In this document: in pieces, positions 20,901 through 30,350 of the stretch
How the letters are laid out: each line of letters begins with the position of its first letter
Numbering within the stretch: the stretch's first letter is position 1
From: Hofstenia miamia
Lineage: Eukaryota > Xenacoelomorpha > Acoela
Direction: 5' to 3'
DNA: 64,000 nucleotides
NCBI GenBank assembly: GCA_004352715.1
Contig: SCFE01000041.1
Coordinates: forward strand, 896,928-960,927
Made by a program: the position numbers and the translations under genes
Notes under the pieces: generated by a model
Databases searched by the model: none
What the model saw: only the letters and a program-made list of their open reading frames with translations
What the model was told of the DNA's origin: nothing

Positions 20901-23415
20901 GTAAAGAAATTGAAAATTAAAATAATTTAAATTTTACGGTATTTTCGAGTGGATTTTCGATCGAGTTCGAGTTTTCATGATTTCTCTTCCGAGTTTTTCT
21001 GATCGAGTTTTGCGAGCTTATTCGAGTTCGAGTTCTTAACATTCCGAGTACTCGAAAACCCTGATATTGTCAAGGCTACTATACTACAAAGGCAGAATAG
21101 CATGAGGAACCATAGTAGTAAATGTGAGATTGAAAGTAATTCGTGAATAACACTATGAAAAAGATTATATGCATAAACACTGAGAAATTGTTTTACATTT
21201 AAATCTGTACGCTTCTACTATATAAAAACTTTCACATAATTAACCATGAAAACTTTTGAATTTACGAAGTCAGATAGCCTAATGATATTATGAAATTTAA
21301 GTCTTGCATTTGTTGAAAAGATTCATATATACTTGCAATAAGATTGTGAAGAAGTAAAAGTAAATAACTTCACAAAATCAGATCCATAAAATCAGTTAGA
21401 GTATGCACCAGATTTGCAATAAAGTAATTGTGATTATTCCCGATATGTAATATCATATTTTTTGGATTTCAATTTCATATTTGGGACCAAGCATCACGCA
21501 CGTCTAAGTTCAAATGCGTAGAGGGAAATTCCGGACAAACTGCTGGTTTGTAATACTATAATGGGAATCAACAGTGGCATACACACGTTTAATTTCATTG
21601 TTTAGATTCAGAACTTTATTATAGTTCAAATCAATTCATTACTACCAGACAGCATAAGGTTGATATCATATACAAATAACGTTCGATTTACAAGTTTGGC
21701 AAGAAAATTTTAAATTTAATAAACGAATTTTTTGATAGAGGCACATGATAACCATGAAATAAAGGTACGTTCCAGAAAGGCTAAAGTAGGAAATTATTAT
21801 TTATAAATGTTTCGCAAATAAAATTTATTACATTATTCACTTGTAATATTTTTTTATAAAAAATATCAATGCTATTCAAAAAATTTATACAAAGTATAAG
21901 TAATCAATTTGAATAGCAAAATTATGGCTATATTATTATCATTTTGAAAGATAAACATTAGAAAATAGTTCTTTGAAAACAGTTTGGTAGCGATAAATAA
22001 TTTTCATTTCTACTTATTCACGAACTGAAGAGTTTATGCAAAAAATAAAACAAAACATACCACTGCCCAATCTGTCAAAAATAGTATCAACTCCTTGCTT
22101 TGAAGCTGCGGAAGCAGTAGAAGCGACAGCTGATTCAGAGGAATAATTCATATTAATGCAAATCACCAGCGCACTTGAAAGGGAAGATCCGGTGAGAACC
22201 TTTTCAGTAGTTAATAGTTGAATAGTGGTTTGCAAAACACGTAATTCTTCCTGTCCCGTGGATGCTAATGCAGTTAGCATATCCACAACCTAGTTTTTCA
22301 AATACAATTACCAATGACATTAAAGTATATGACAAAAATTTTTTAAATATAACTGCATATATTCAAACACCATTTCAGAAGAATTAGCTAAACTTAGAAA
22401 TAAACACAATATCTCTCTTGTGTAGTTAGCAAGAATATTGACATTAAACATAACAGTGTAAGAAAATTTCAGTAATTTCTGTTTATCTTTAGTTTTAATG
22501 TTTCTGAACTAAATTGCTGCTACTGATTCCAAAAATGTTAACTATTTAATCATATCGTTGTCTGAAAAAAGTTATTAGTGTTTCTTTAACAAGCATAACT
22601 GGAAAAAAATATTTTCCTAATAAAACTACATACTATAACACATTGGATTCTGTTTCAAACAACTTTTCTATATGGATTTTTATAATTACAATAAAATAAA
22701 CCTAAAAGTAAATTGATACAACAAATATTGGATGAGTTATTATTAGGGCGATTTTTTACATAAAAAAATTGAAATTTTGATCCAAAAATTTAAATTTTAT
22801 TTACTTAAAAGCGCAATTTTTAAGCTAAAAAATTGACCTAATCATTTTTTAATTTTTGTCTATTCTATACTAAATATAGTCAACTATTTAGTAAGAAGCA
22901 CCAATACAGAACTGCCCATTATTTTATTGTCTTAAGCATGCTTTTTACCATTGAGAACTGTATAATAAATGTTGTTTAATTAAACTACATATTCATTCAA
23001 TTTTTTGCAAAATCAAATATAATTTAATAAAATAGCATCATGCAACAACCTTGGCAGCAGACTTAGAAGTCAATAGAGAATACTGAATTAATCTTTGAAC
23101 TGCTTGCAGACTAAGCTGATTGACCTTAACTAATCGCGATTCTAAACCAAGAGCAAAAGGTTCCAATAAATCAAAGCTAATTTCTCGAATTTCTAAAATA
23201 TTAATTATATATTATATTTAAACAAATTATTTACCTGCTGCAAGATCTTTTGGTTTCTTTGTTTGCAGAGTTCTAATTTTTAAAATTGAAGCATCTGCGA
23301 GTTCTTTGGTATTAGGAAATTTCCGTTTGGTTTCTGATGCCAATGAACGCAAATCACCGAGGAGGTAATCGACCACTTTTTTGATCACATTATCAGGGTG
23401 TATTTTAAATGACAT
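8729..23415 (-). CDS. MON2: MON2 homolog, N-terminal half (15 exons)
   Basis: MON2 is a peripheral scaffold of the trans-Golgi/endosome. It is related to the DCB-HUS part of large Arf-GEFs but lacks a Sec7 domain, and in other species it works with Dopey in endosome-to-Golgi transport. Exons on the minus strand, in order: 23235-23415, 23050-23192, 22061-22289, 19938-19999, 19563-19691, 16703-16879, 16174-16298, 16025-16131, 15054-15159, 13192-13410, 12546-12906, 12251-12419, 11884-12066, 9859-9983, 8729-8904. All introns are GT-AG and all phases agree, giving 830 residues plus two bases. Diagnostic stretches include VCPLVIKLFSP, CMRLLRVV-like NMRLMRVV, PSLFAVAKLLETGLVN and ADVRLKQFDCLLILLQ. 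Family members are about 1,700 residues, so roughly half is missing. The donor after exon 15 is good, but no following exon was recognised down to position 1. Two introns are only 42 nt. Confidence 0.95.
9113..9370. mobile_element. hAT-type MITE in MON2 intron 14
   Basis: The element begins CAGTGGCCCGTTTAGG. Its other end, on the opposite strand, begins CAATGGCGCGTTTAGGG. A perfect 8-bp duplication, tatgtctc, flanks it (9105-9112 and 9371-9378). The 258-bp body has G-rich and C-rich subterminal tracts and no transposase, as in non-autonomous hAT families. Confidence 0.9.
9859..9983 (-). CDS. MON2: MON2 exon 14
   Basis: Residues 731-772, phase 1 to 0. LRCWAAEAITALIKIAMNQ corresponds to human MREWGAEALTSLIKAGL. 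Confidence 0.93.
10131..10172. repeat. (TA)n/(CA)n compound microsatellite
   Basis: TA units, then CA units, then TA units, in MON2 intron 13 between exon 14 and the piggyBac-like element. Confidence 0.9.
10484..11778. mobile_element. Non-autonomous piggyBac-like element in MON2 intron 13
   Basis: TTAA is duplicated at both sides (10480-10483 and 11779-11782). The ends are inverted repeats: CACTAGAACGGCGG, and on the opposite strand CACTACAACGGCGG. A second motif, CCCGTCAATTGACGATTT, follows the left end. It recurs in the same orientation at about 10678 and inverted at about 11720, each time next to a copy of the AACGGCG terminus. The 1295-bp interior is AT-rich with no transposase frame. 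TTAA targeting is the hallmark of the piggyBac superfamily. Confidence 0.85.
11884..12066 (-). CDS. MON2: MON2 exon 13
   Basis: Residues 670-730, phase 1 to 1. KEPSLFAVAKLLETGLVN is identical to vertebrate MON2 over this stretch, the strongest single diagnostic. Confidence 0.97.
12251..12419 (-). CDS. MON2: MON2 exon 12
   Basis: Residues 614-669, phase 0 to 1. VLTTLEHLAWSLGLKPLANG and the APSTSVTNAAVARLPFLSER part match human [20 protein letters not shown] and GPSTVLTTAVMTDLPVIS. Confidence 0.95.
12546..12906 (-). CDS. MON2: MON2 exon 11
   Basis: Residues 493-613, phase 2 to 0, donor GGCAG|GTACAA. It contains VTAARDSLVLQLCRSCLP, MAVLNPC and GTLCLTSKHLSCMESLLDTA, matching human VTSRDAFITAICKGSLPP and VMLTSKNIQCMRTLL. 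Confidence 0.95.
13192..13410 (-). CDS. MON2: MON2 exon 10
   Basis: Residues 420-492, phase 2 to 2. IPPIADGYAVTVGYTCILST matches the [21 protein letters not shown] segment. NMITNSWMGILPALGIVIEA matches the NACWCGLLAALSLLLDAS segment. Confidence 0.93.
13481..14782 (+). mobile_element. Mariner-like (Tc1/mariner superfamily) transposon in MON2 intron 9
   Basis: The ends are inverted repeats of about 25 bp, CAGGGTGATCTATAAGTC and CAGGGTGATTTATAAGTA, flanked by the TA dinucleotide typical of this superfamily (13479-13480 and 14783-14784). The 1302-bp length is that of a full-size mariner-like element. It carries one inactivated transposase gene on the plus strand, opposite to MON2. Confidence 0.93.
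13640..14669 (+). pseudogene. Inactivated mariner-like transposase
   Basis: The frame contains WTDEARFHLSG (first catalytic Asp at 14089-14091) and FMQDGATP (second Asp at 14359-14361). In another frame it contains FWPPRSPD (third Asp at 14469-14471). About 36 residues would separate the second and third Asp. Breaks: an in-frame TAA at about 13909, a one-base frame change between 14361 and 14400, and a TAA directly after the third Asp (14472-14474). After this the C-terminal part stays open to TGA at 14667-14669. The copy is dead, though still well preserved. Confidence 0.9.
15054..15159 (-). CDS. MON2: MON2 exon 9
   Basis: Residues 385-419, phase 1 to 2, donor CTT|GTAAGT. Reads SLATSFTFRSISIPLLCNPD, a divergent match to the region after the glycine/serine-rich linker of MON2. 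Confidence 0.8.
15925..15957. repeat. Interstitial telomere-like (CCCTAA)n tract
   Basis: Reads ccctaaacctaaaccc followed by taaccctaaccctgccc, in MON2 intron 8. It is a short degenerate run of the TTAGGG-type telomere motif, not a chromosome end, because the gene continues on both sides. Confidence 0.8.
16025..16131 (-). CDS. MON2: MON2 exon 8
   Basis: Residues 349-384, phase 2 to 1. NFCLHYDMQAGSNTIFRNIV and NSLGTFVQTAF align to human [25 protein letters not shown]. Confidence 0.95.
16174..16298 (-). CDS. MON2: MON2 exon 7
   Basis: Residues 308-348, phase 0 to 2. TECEIFLCLIVKFLDNDK is near-identical to the human TECEIFLSLLVKFLDADK. The following intron is only 42 nt (16132-16173). It has no in-frame stop, so retained and spliced forms are both open. 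Confidence 0.95.
16703..16879 (-). CDS. MON2: MON2 exon 6
   Basis: Residues 249-307, phase 0 to 0, donor TTA|GTGAGT. Carries VKEKVCPLVIKLFSP and NMRLMRVVTALVSHYFKIL, both highly conserved in the HUS domain. Confidence 0.95.
16880..19562 (-). other. MON2 intron 5, mostly unique AT-rich sequence
   Basis: A 2.7-kb intron between exons 5 and 6. Apart from a short (TA)n at 18892-18904 and the TTAA MITE at 18995-19187, I see no coding or repeat structure. Confidence 0.7.
18995..19187. mobile_element. piggyBac-type MITE in MON2 intron 5
   Basis: TTAA flanks both sides (18991-18994 and 19188-19191). The ends are inverted repeats, CTCTTTCACCGCG and CCCTTTCACTGCG. The length is 193 bp with no coding capacity. 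Confidence 0.8.
19563..19691 (-). CDS. MON2: MON2 exon 5
   Basis: Residues 206-248, phase 0 to 0. DLCSHISGDLTIWLVNISSE and AFGLDLVISAV align to the HUS-region motif DLCQLVNADAPYWL and FGLELLESVL. Confidence 0.93.
19722..19741. repeat. (TA)n microsatellite
   Basis: Ten TA units in the 246-nt intron 4 of MON2, just upstream (transcript sense) of exon 5. Confidence 0.9.
19938..19999 (-). CDS. MON2: MON2 exon 4
   Basis: Residues 185-205 from a 62-nt exon, phase 1 to 0. Reads NVDHDEKLEIYLNDAVCFLQ and leads directly into DLCSH of exon 5, as in the human KDAYMLFQDLC segment. Confidence 0.85.
20728..21063. mobile_element. hAT-like MITE in MON2 intron 3
   Basis: The ends are CAAGGTTTTCGAGT and, on the opposite strand, CAGGGTTTTCGAGT. 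The flanking octamers atattcac and atattgtc agree at 6 of 8 positions. The body is full of TCGAG repeats (GAGTTCGAGTT, TTTCGAGT) on both sides of an AT-rich middle. Confidence 0.75.
22061..22289 (-). CDS. MON2: MON2 exon 3
   Basis: Residues 109-184, phase 0 to 1, donor AGTG|GTATG. It includes EELRVLQTTIQLLTTEKVL, matching the EELKLLQTVLVLLTT region of MON2. Confidence 0.95.
23050..23192 (-). CDS. MON2: MON2 exon 2
   Basis: Residues 61-108, phase 1 to 0. It contains VNQLSLQAVQRLIQYSLLT, aligning to the human stretch around LCLAAIQRLMSH. The intron separating it from exon 1 is only 42 nt (23193-23234). Confidence 0.93.
23235..23415 (-). CDS. MON2: MON2 exon 1 (start codon)
   Basis: Residues 1-60, phase 0 to 1. 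The start ATG (23413-23415) has A at -3. The peptide YLLGDLRSLASETKRKFPN matches the beginning of the MON2 DCB region (human DLRALSLECKKKFP). Confidence 0.95.
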
Positions 23416-23423
23416 TATAACAT
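23415..23423 (-). promoter_or_regulatory. Two-codon uORF abutting the MON2 start
   Basis: Upstream of the MON2 ATG the sequence reads ATG TTA TAA TG. This makes a minimal uORF whose stop overlaps the main start by one base (TAATG). It matters only if the transcript includes it; the transcription start is not visible. Confidence 0.35.
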
Positions 23424-23837
23424 ATCATATACTAAAGCTGACAACTCTTTAAGATGCGTGAAGCATAATTGAATTAAGAATAATATTATCTTCGATAAAA
23501 GCATAGGCTTCCTTAAATTTAGTATAAAATTAATAACAGCTAAAAAAACAACTCATCATATAACGGTAGCAGGAAATTAAATAGCAGGAGTAATCTTTCT
23601 TGTTATGGAAACTAGTGGTCGACAGGTTTTAGCAGCGTATTTGTGTAAACTACATTTATTACATTTTGATATAATAAACAAAACGTGCAAATGACGGCAT
23701 TACAATATATTCAAGCATAAAAAAATATCAAAAGAAATGTGATAATTACGGTAAACTTGTGCTCAAAACAGAAATTGTAACTTGAATTAACAAAAATGCA
23801 TAAAGTAATTCAATTTTCCATAAATTGGTCCTTTACT

Positions 23838-24071
23838 GGCGTTATTGTACTTTAGGGGACCCAGTTTATGTGACGTCATAAAATGGGTATTAAACTCTAA
23901 CCTTAACCCTAACCCTACTCCCCAACCAATGCAATTATATTGCATTTCATCCTGTTGATTAATTTTTTGCAAAACACCCAAGTTTTGGGTGAGGGATTGG
24001 GGTTAAGGTTAGAGTTTAATACCCATTTTATGACGTCACATAAACTGGGTCCCCTAAAGTACAATAACGCC
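23838..24071. mobile_element. Foldback MITE upstream of MON2
   Basis: Long, nearly perfect inverted arms of about 75-80 bp begin GGCGTTATTGTACTTTAGGG. A perfect 8-bp duplication, cctttact, flanks the element (23830-23837 and 24072-24079). Each arm contains TGACGTCA and a CCTTAACCC/telomere-like stretch. The loop is about 75 bp. There is no coding capacity. An 8-bp target size fits hAT, P or Merlin, but the family is not clear. Confidence 0.9.
23871..23878. promoter_or_regulatory. CRE-like palindrome TGACGTCA, left arm
   Basis: A perfect CREB/ATF consensus octamer inside the left MITE arm, about 460 bp upstream of the MON2 start codon. Its twin lies in the right arm at about 24031-24038. Function is inference from the motif only. 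Confidence 0.4.
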
Positions 24072-24079
24072 CCTTTACT

Positions 24080-25680
24080 TAGATCACAGCAATTAATAAA
24101 CAGAAATAAACATATGAAATGCAATTGCAGTTGGGATTGGAAGTGTGACTGCATTTTTACATTTTCAATTAAAAAATTGCAAAGACCAAATAATTAAAAC
24201 CACTATAAGCACTAAATAATAATTCCGATTTTTTTATTTATCTTAGAATGCTAATCGCTTTCAAAATAGTGTAGCAGTTGTAAAACTTGAATTTGTAATC
24301 AACTATTAAAACTAATTATGCGAGCAGTCGGATCGACATAACTGATAATGACAAAAATACGTTTTTGCTTCTTTGAATATTGTGGAAAGGACATGTGAAA
24401 TATGGAACAACTTATTTAGTGTAAAATAGCGAAAAGCTGTGTTTTAGTATGCATTATTAAAAAGGACCAGCCAATGCATTCTTTTAGTTTTTTATGATTA
24501 TTTTCGTTTGGCTTAATTTAGAGCTATGTATTTAATGAAGGTAATGATTTCATTAAAGCTATACAGGTTTTCAAAATGATCGTTATTATTTTGAATAAAA
24601 CTTTATTCCGAATTTATTGAAAAATTCGCAACCTAGTTAGTTGCTTATTTGAATTAAGTAGAAAAGTCTTGTTATTACATGCTCATGTTCAGTTATTAGA
24701 TTGGGAGATTGAATATTTTTGCTGAAATAATTTGTCAATGTAGTCCAATATGTTTTTAAGGCGTAAGAGTGAATGTCGCATTTTTTAGTATGAATTATTA
24801 ATATCCTATTTTAATTAGCCATATGTAAATGACCAGTATGATTGCTTTCTATTGCGACATTTTAATGTAATTTTCAAGCACCAAATAATTCAGCGTTAAT
24901 TTTGGAGTACAGTACGTAGCGTAATCTTTTTAAATTGTATTTTAATTAATTTGATCTCTAGAGATTTTGCTATTTTGGTTTCTTGATTTTTGATTTGAGT
25001 TTTAAAATTGATTCTGGACGATGTTGATGTTCTTATCTATAGTTGTTGATAAGTGTCGACTGATTTTATCAATGTATAAATAGGAAGATTCATATCTAAT
25101 ATATATGTATTCTAGACTAAACCAGAAGTCAACTATTTGAGATCCTATGTTTATATTTGGCAAATCTTGTTTGACTATTATTTTATTGTAAAGTAATTTC
25201 CAACGTATATTTGTTGTTTGATCGTGTTTATCTTGAAAGGTGCATATTTGTTATTTATCACTTTTCAGATTATATTCCGTTCCAGGATTGTATTTCTTAC
25301 AAAAACGGTTTAGATGCTTAAAACAAGGTTTTTTTCTCTTAGACTGGCTCACCTCAAGATATTAAAATTTTCTGAAAACATATAGTAACAAACATGTTAT
25401 ACACGCAAACAAAAGACAAGTTCTGCTATTTTTGGTAGAAAACCTGTTATGAAAGAATGAATAGACGAAACCCAAAAGTTAGTTTCTATATAATATTTAA
25501 AAAGATTGCAAAAAATAGTTTTTAAAACATGTTTTTAATAGGGAATGATTAAAACTGGTCACAATTGTTCTGTCGATAATCAATATTTTTAAAAAAGTCT
25601 TAGTTAGGTTTGGCATATGTTGGTTGGTAAATATCTATGCCATTTCAATCAGTTATGACAAATCAAATATTTTTCTAATT
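24080..25680. other. Intergenic sequence, nothing recognised
   Basis: AT-rich, with no sustained frames, terminal repeats or homology that I can recognise. Confidence 0.6.
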
Positions 25681-25689
25681 CAGTCCTGA

Positions 25690-26990
25690 AAGTTATTTGC
25701 CCCTTGCTATCCTGACGGTGGCCTATCCTTTGTAATTTACGAAACCTCCTCAACTCTTTCCATCCATTTAAAGCATCTTTTCTCCTACATTTGCTCCACT
25801 AATCGGTTCCACCTTGCTGGAGAACTCATGGATCTCCTCTGATAAAATGTAATCAGCTTCCCTTCTCTCAAGTCACCTCATACTGTCCAATAGCTATTCT
25901 TTCTCGGATGTCAATCATCTTTGAGTGCTTTGTCTTGCATTATGTGTTCTCTAAAGTCATCTAACATATTTTTCTCAGCATGATAACCTTCTGGGGCGTT
26001 CTACCATCACTTACTTGCTCACTCTGATTGAAAACTGCTATTTCCACTCCGATCATAGTGATCCTGATGGCATTATCTTTCTTGACATTTCTAAAGCTTT
26101 TGATCGCCCCTCCCCTACCCATTCTATTCTTGTCAAAATGTTTATTTGGCTTTGATGCTGATTTCATCAAACTTAAAGTTTTGTGTTTGCTGATCTCTTC
26201 TTCCTTGTTACTATGAATGACTTCCTTCAACCTGTCCCCAGCTCATCCTGTCTACTGTACATCGATGACACTGTGATTTTCAACTTTGGTAGTTCTTTTG
26301 CCTCCAATGTTGCCTCTGATCTTGAGCTTTTTCTACTTCTTGGTGTTCCGTTAACCATTTTGATTTTAGCCCAACCAAGACATGTAGTATTTCTTTTTCT
26401 GTTTCTCCCCCTGTGAACTTTTCTCCTCATCATACTCATTTTGGAGTTCAACTTGCTGCAAAGTTAAATTGATTAGGACATGTGTCCTTTCTGCAAAGCT
26501 CATTCCTCGCTCCTTGCTCTCTTCTGCAATGCTCCCTTTAGTTCCCCATCTGCTGTGAAACTCTCTTTGTTCAAGTCCATTCCTCATTCCATTCTTTTCT
26601 ACGCTTGTCCATGTTGGTGGCCTTCCCGTGCCTTGTTCCACTCCATGAAACTGTTCCAGAAGCATGCTTTCAAATGGATCTCTCATTTCCTATACAAAAT
26701 CGCTCTTCTGAAATTCTCCACTCTCCCACTGTCACTCTGCTTTGATGCCTGTGATCTCCTCTTGTTCAATCGTTTGCTGCTGCTAATTTCATTGATTCAA
26801 CCTAGCTTTAAGAAATATTTGATTTCTTTCATCTTTGCATTTCTTCCACTTTGCCTACTCTTCTTCCATCTTCTACTACTTCATCTCTGGTGACTGTTCT
26901 CATTGCTATAAAACTTGACTTTATTTTTATTTTTGTAGTGTTGCTTTTAGCCGTTAATAAAGTCGTTCATTATTATTATTATTATTATTA
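25690..26990 (+). mobile_element. LINE (non-LTR retrotransposon) fragment, degenerate
   Basis: Broken reverse-transcriptase frames on the plus strand show GRSTITYLL, then FLDISKAFD (RT palm motif), then LLYIDDTVIF (the catalytic YxDD box). A C-terminal part follows, with CPCWWPSRALFHSMKLFQKH and LPLSLCFDACDLLLFNRLLL. Stops and frame changes occur throughout. The 3' end is GTTAATAAAGTCGTT followed by an (ATT)n tail, as in several LINE clades with microsatellite tails. No endonuclease domain was recognised. Confidence 0.85.
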
Positions 26991-26994
26991 TAAT
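26968..26994. repeat. (ATT)n 3' tail of the LINE
   Basis: A trinucleotide ATT run ending the LINE fragment. The next element starts directly after it. Confidence 0.85.
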
Positions 26995-27983
26995 GGCGCT
27001 GTATTCAGCGCCTTTTCCATAGCATTCACCTATTATAAGGGTGCTGATGAATACATCTAAATTGAACTATTATAATGGCGCTAAATATAACTAAGGGTCT
27101 ATTATAATGGCGCTTAATATTTTATTGTAATTTCTTATTGAATATTAGTATATCTAACTGTTAAATGATAAAGTAGATGATTACATACAACAATCTACAT
27201 ATTTGAACAATTTTTCTTACACTTAGATTGGCTCTTGAAGTAATAATTTCCCCCAGCTGGTCTTAGCAATATCAGCTCTTGGGTTCTCTAAAAGTACATT
27301 AAAAAGCACTTTCTAGATGTAAAATAAAGCTTAGAAGAGAGTAAAAGCAGTCCGAAGTCGATCTGAGCATTATTTACAGCACAATCAGCATTTTCGCAAT
27401 GTCATAGCCCTAATAAAATTTTATTTTAGGAAATGACATTTAATAAAACTTTGATTGTGCAGCTAATAATGCTCGGATTGACTTCGGACCACTTTCATTC
27501 TCCTCTAAATTACATATTACAAACTTTTGAACTTATTTAAAGTAATGAATAGTTAAAAATTGTTTGATTCAGAAACGTCATACTTTATCCTGCCCCTACA
27601 ATGGTTCATGTTAGTATTTTTTTTAAAATATCGGACTAGATCTCTTCTAAAAAAACAATGGAAACCATTATCTAGATGTAAAATTTAATGTAGAAGCGAA
27701 TAAACCTAGTTTGAAAACTATCCGAACATTATTCGCTAAGCAATCTCTGTTTTCGCAAGTGCTTGCCCCCTAAAAAATTTCTATTTAAAATACTCAAGAT
27801 ATGAGTTATTCAGAACATTTAGTATGGGTGTAACTTACTGCTTAATCTTCTTCATATATACTAAAAAAAGTCAGTCGTTTTCAAAAAATTTTTGTTTAAA
27901 AATAATAGGAATAAAGTAATAATATTAAGCGCCATTATAATAGTTTTTGTAACTAGCGCTATTATAATAGTGTATTCAGCGCC
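26995..27983. mobile_element. Unclassified 1-kb element with GGCGCT ends
   Basis: The left edge is itself nearly palindromic, GGCGCTGTATTCAGCGCC, and the right edge is TGTATTCAGCGCC. The 16-mer CTATTATAATGGCGCT occurs twice inside the left end (27067, 27099), once with a T start at the edge, and twice inverted at the right end (27928, and 27955 with one change). An inner inverted repeat lies at about 27331-27388 and 27456-27510. A weak direct copy of its arm lies near 27700. There is no clear target duplication and no coding frame. Confidence 0.65.
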
Positions 27984-29543
27984 ACTATTTATTTGCAAAT
28001 TTCAGTATTAAAATTCAATATCCGCTAGTGACATCTTCACCTATTGTAAATGACAGGATCTACATTTCAACACTTATGAATTAACTATATTCACTTCATG
28101 ATTCTGATTCAATTCATAACAGAACAATACAGTTACCATTCGAAGTCATGTGTTTGTGGATCTGTAGAAAGCTCTGGATGAGCTCGCTATCTTGCGAGAA
28201 AGAATTATATTTATGAATATACTTTCAAAAATTTTCAGTCATTATTCTATCAATTGAATAAGATAGAGCGGTATTGTTGGCATTAATGTAATCTCAAAAT
28301 AAAAGTTTGTAGTCATTTTCCATTAGCTCTTATAACAAATTGCGAGCTTGAAGATGAAATTTCACACTAAATATTATGCGTCGCCACTTTGCATTCGTTC
28401 GTTTAGCAACAAGAAATAGTTTGTGCAGAACTAACATTGATATACTGGCAGGAATGCAATATCATATGATTGAAATGTCCACGTTTAAGACTTTTCTCCC
28501 CATGTCATGTTGCACCTGACGAGTCTTGAGTTATGAATTGATACGACATTGACGTGGAAAAGCCTGCAATGTTTGTGAACTGCTTCAGTATTTTATATAA
28601 TGATGCCATCTGTTATTATGTCGTGAATCTCGTTCCATCCTATTCATTTCCTTTAGATTGTAAGAGGGCAAATATTATATAATTATAATATATTCCATAA
28701 AATAATCATTAAATAAATAATTATGTAGAAAATGAGGGCCAAATTTTTAATGCGAACCTACAATTCTGAATGCCTCAATTCTAAATTCACCAAACAAACA
28801 ATGGCTCAAGCAATTAATGATATGGGTTGAAAGATCCTTTAGATTCATTGCATCAACGTGTTAAAGTTCATTTAGGCACATAGGATGTTCACATTAAGTA
28901 TTGAGTTTACTGGGTTTCTTACCTGTAATTTATACACCTTTCGAAGTATACTTCTTTTGGCTATTCAAAATTTCATTCAGCAATGGTAATAAGGCAAATG
29001 TTTTGACAGTACTGTAAGATGCACGATGATGAAAGACATTAAGGAAATTATTGAAAATATTGTATCTACGATTTTTACTATTACATTTTAGTATTCTTAA
29101 AATAAGATTAAAAATATTTCAATTTTTAGCAAGGGAGGTCTATTCCAAAAGTAAGATTCGCTTGATTATGGTTGCCTGAACAAAGTAGTTATAGTCATGA
29201 AAATGCATCAATTTGAACTTTTATATAATAGAACAACTTAATTTTGAATTCAATTGGTATTGAGAAGTTTGCAACGCGACATTAGTTTTCACAATCTGCC
29301 ATTCATGTTGCCATCAAATTCTTGGCATTGACGGAAAAGAGGCCTCCATAAGCTCACAAAAACGTGCTATATCAGTAAAAAAAACTGTTAGGAAGTGAAT
29401 GACAAGCATTACTGCCTTAATGGCTTAGTCTTAATTTAAGTAAATTAAGTAACTCATGTTGATACATTCTTTCTTTGTTATAAGAATTCCTTATATAAGA
29501 ATAAGGCTCACAATGTTTTTCACTCATTCTAACATTCAAAAGT

Positions 29544-29603
29544 AATGATGATACCTCCGGTTTACTCTTATACAATGATGATACCTCCGGTTTACTCTTA
29601 TAC
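29544..29603. repeat. 30-bp unit in exact tandem duplication
   Basis: The unit starts aatgatgatacctccggt and is repeated twice head to tail without a mismatch (29544-29573, 29574-29603). Confidence 0.9.
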
Positions 29604-30304
29604 ATATTATTTTACCTGCAGTAATTTAAGAATCATATTAATGTATATAAGTGAAATTTTTGCAAAGTTATATTGTAATTTTTTATTTACAAGATGCAAA
29701 TGCAAGAGATATCGAAATAAATACGAATCTATTTCATGATTCCGCAACCGGAAATAAAGAAAGATGTGTGGGATATGCATGTATCAACCTGTTTATAACA
29801 AACATGCACATAGCGTTATATCTTGTTAAATTTCTATTTAAAACAGAGGCATGTTATTGTCTGGTAACATTTTGGATATATCTTACTCTCAGTAAACTTT
29901 ACCCTCATAAGGAATAAATTATTAATATCTAAGAATCTGAATGTATAATAGTTTTGTCGATTATATACTCATAGCATGTGCTTCTGCCATTTTTCTGTTG
30001 ATGACCATCTTTACCAATCTAAGTTCTTAAATTTTCTTATTCAATTGGATCAATTATCATGCCTAATGCAAATGGTTTTCTATTATTTTATTTTGCTTAT
30101 GCCGTTTTGGTCTTTCGAAAATTGCCAATGAACTAAATTAGTTTTACATTTCATTTTCTTCGCTATGTAGAATCTCTTGCGTTTACTTTGTATTTTAAAG
30201 TATAGTGATTGATATTTAAGTATATTCCAAAATCACACCAATTTGCAAAGTCTTATATCTTGAAGCGTTTTTCCAATTATATGTTAAAATAGGGATATTT
30301 TCCA

Positions 30305-30307
<3 letters not shown>

Positions 30308-30348
<41 letters not shown>
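30308..30348. repeat. (TA)n microsatellite
   Basis: About 20 TA units in intergenic DNA. Confidence 0.95.

Positions 30349-30350
<2 letters not shown>

Noticed and set aside
26227-26686. Minus-strand frames rich in Arg/Glu
   Set aside because: They are the reverse complement of the LINE reverse-transcriptase fragment on the plus strand.
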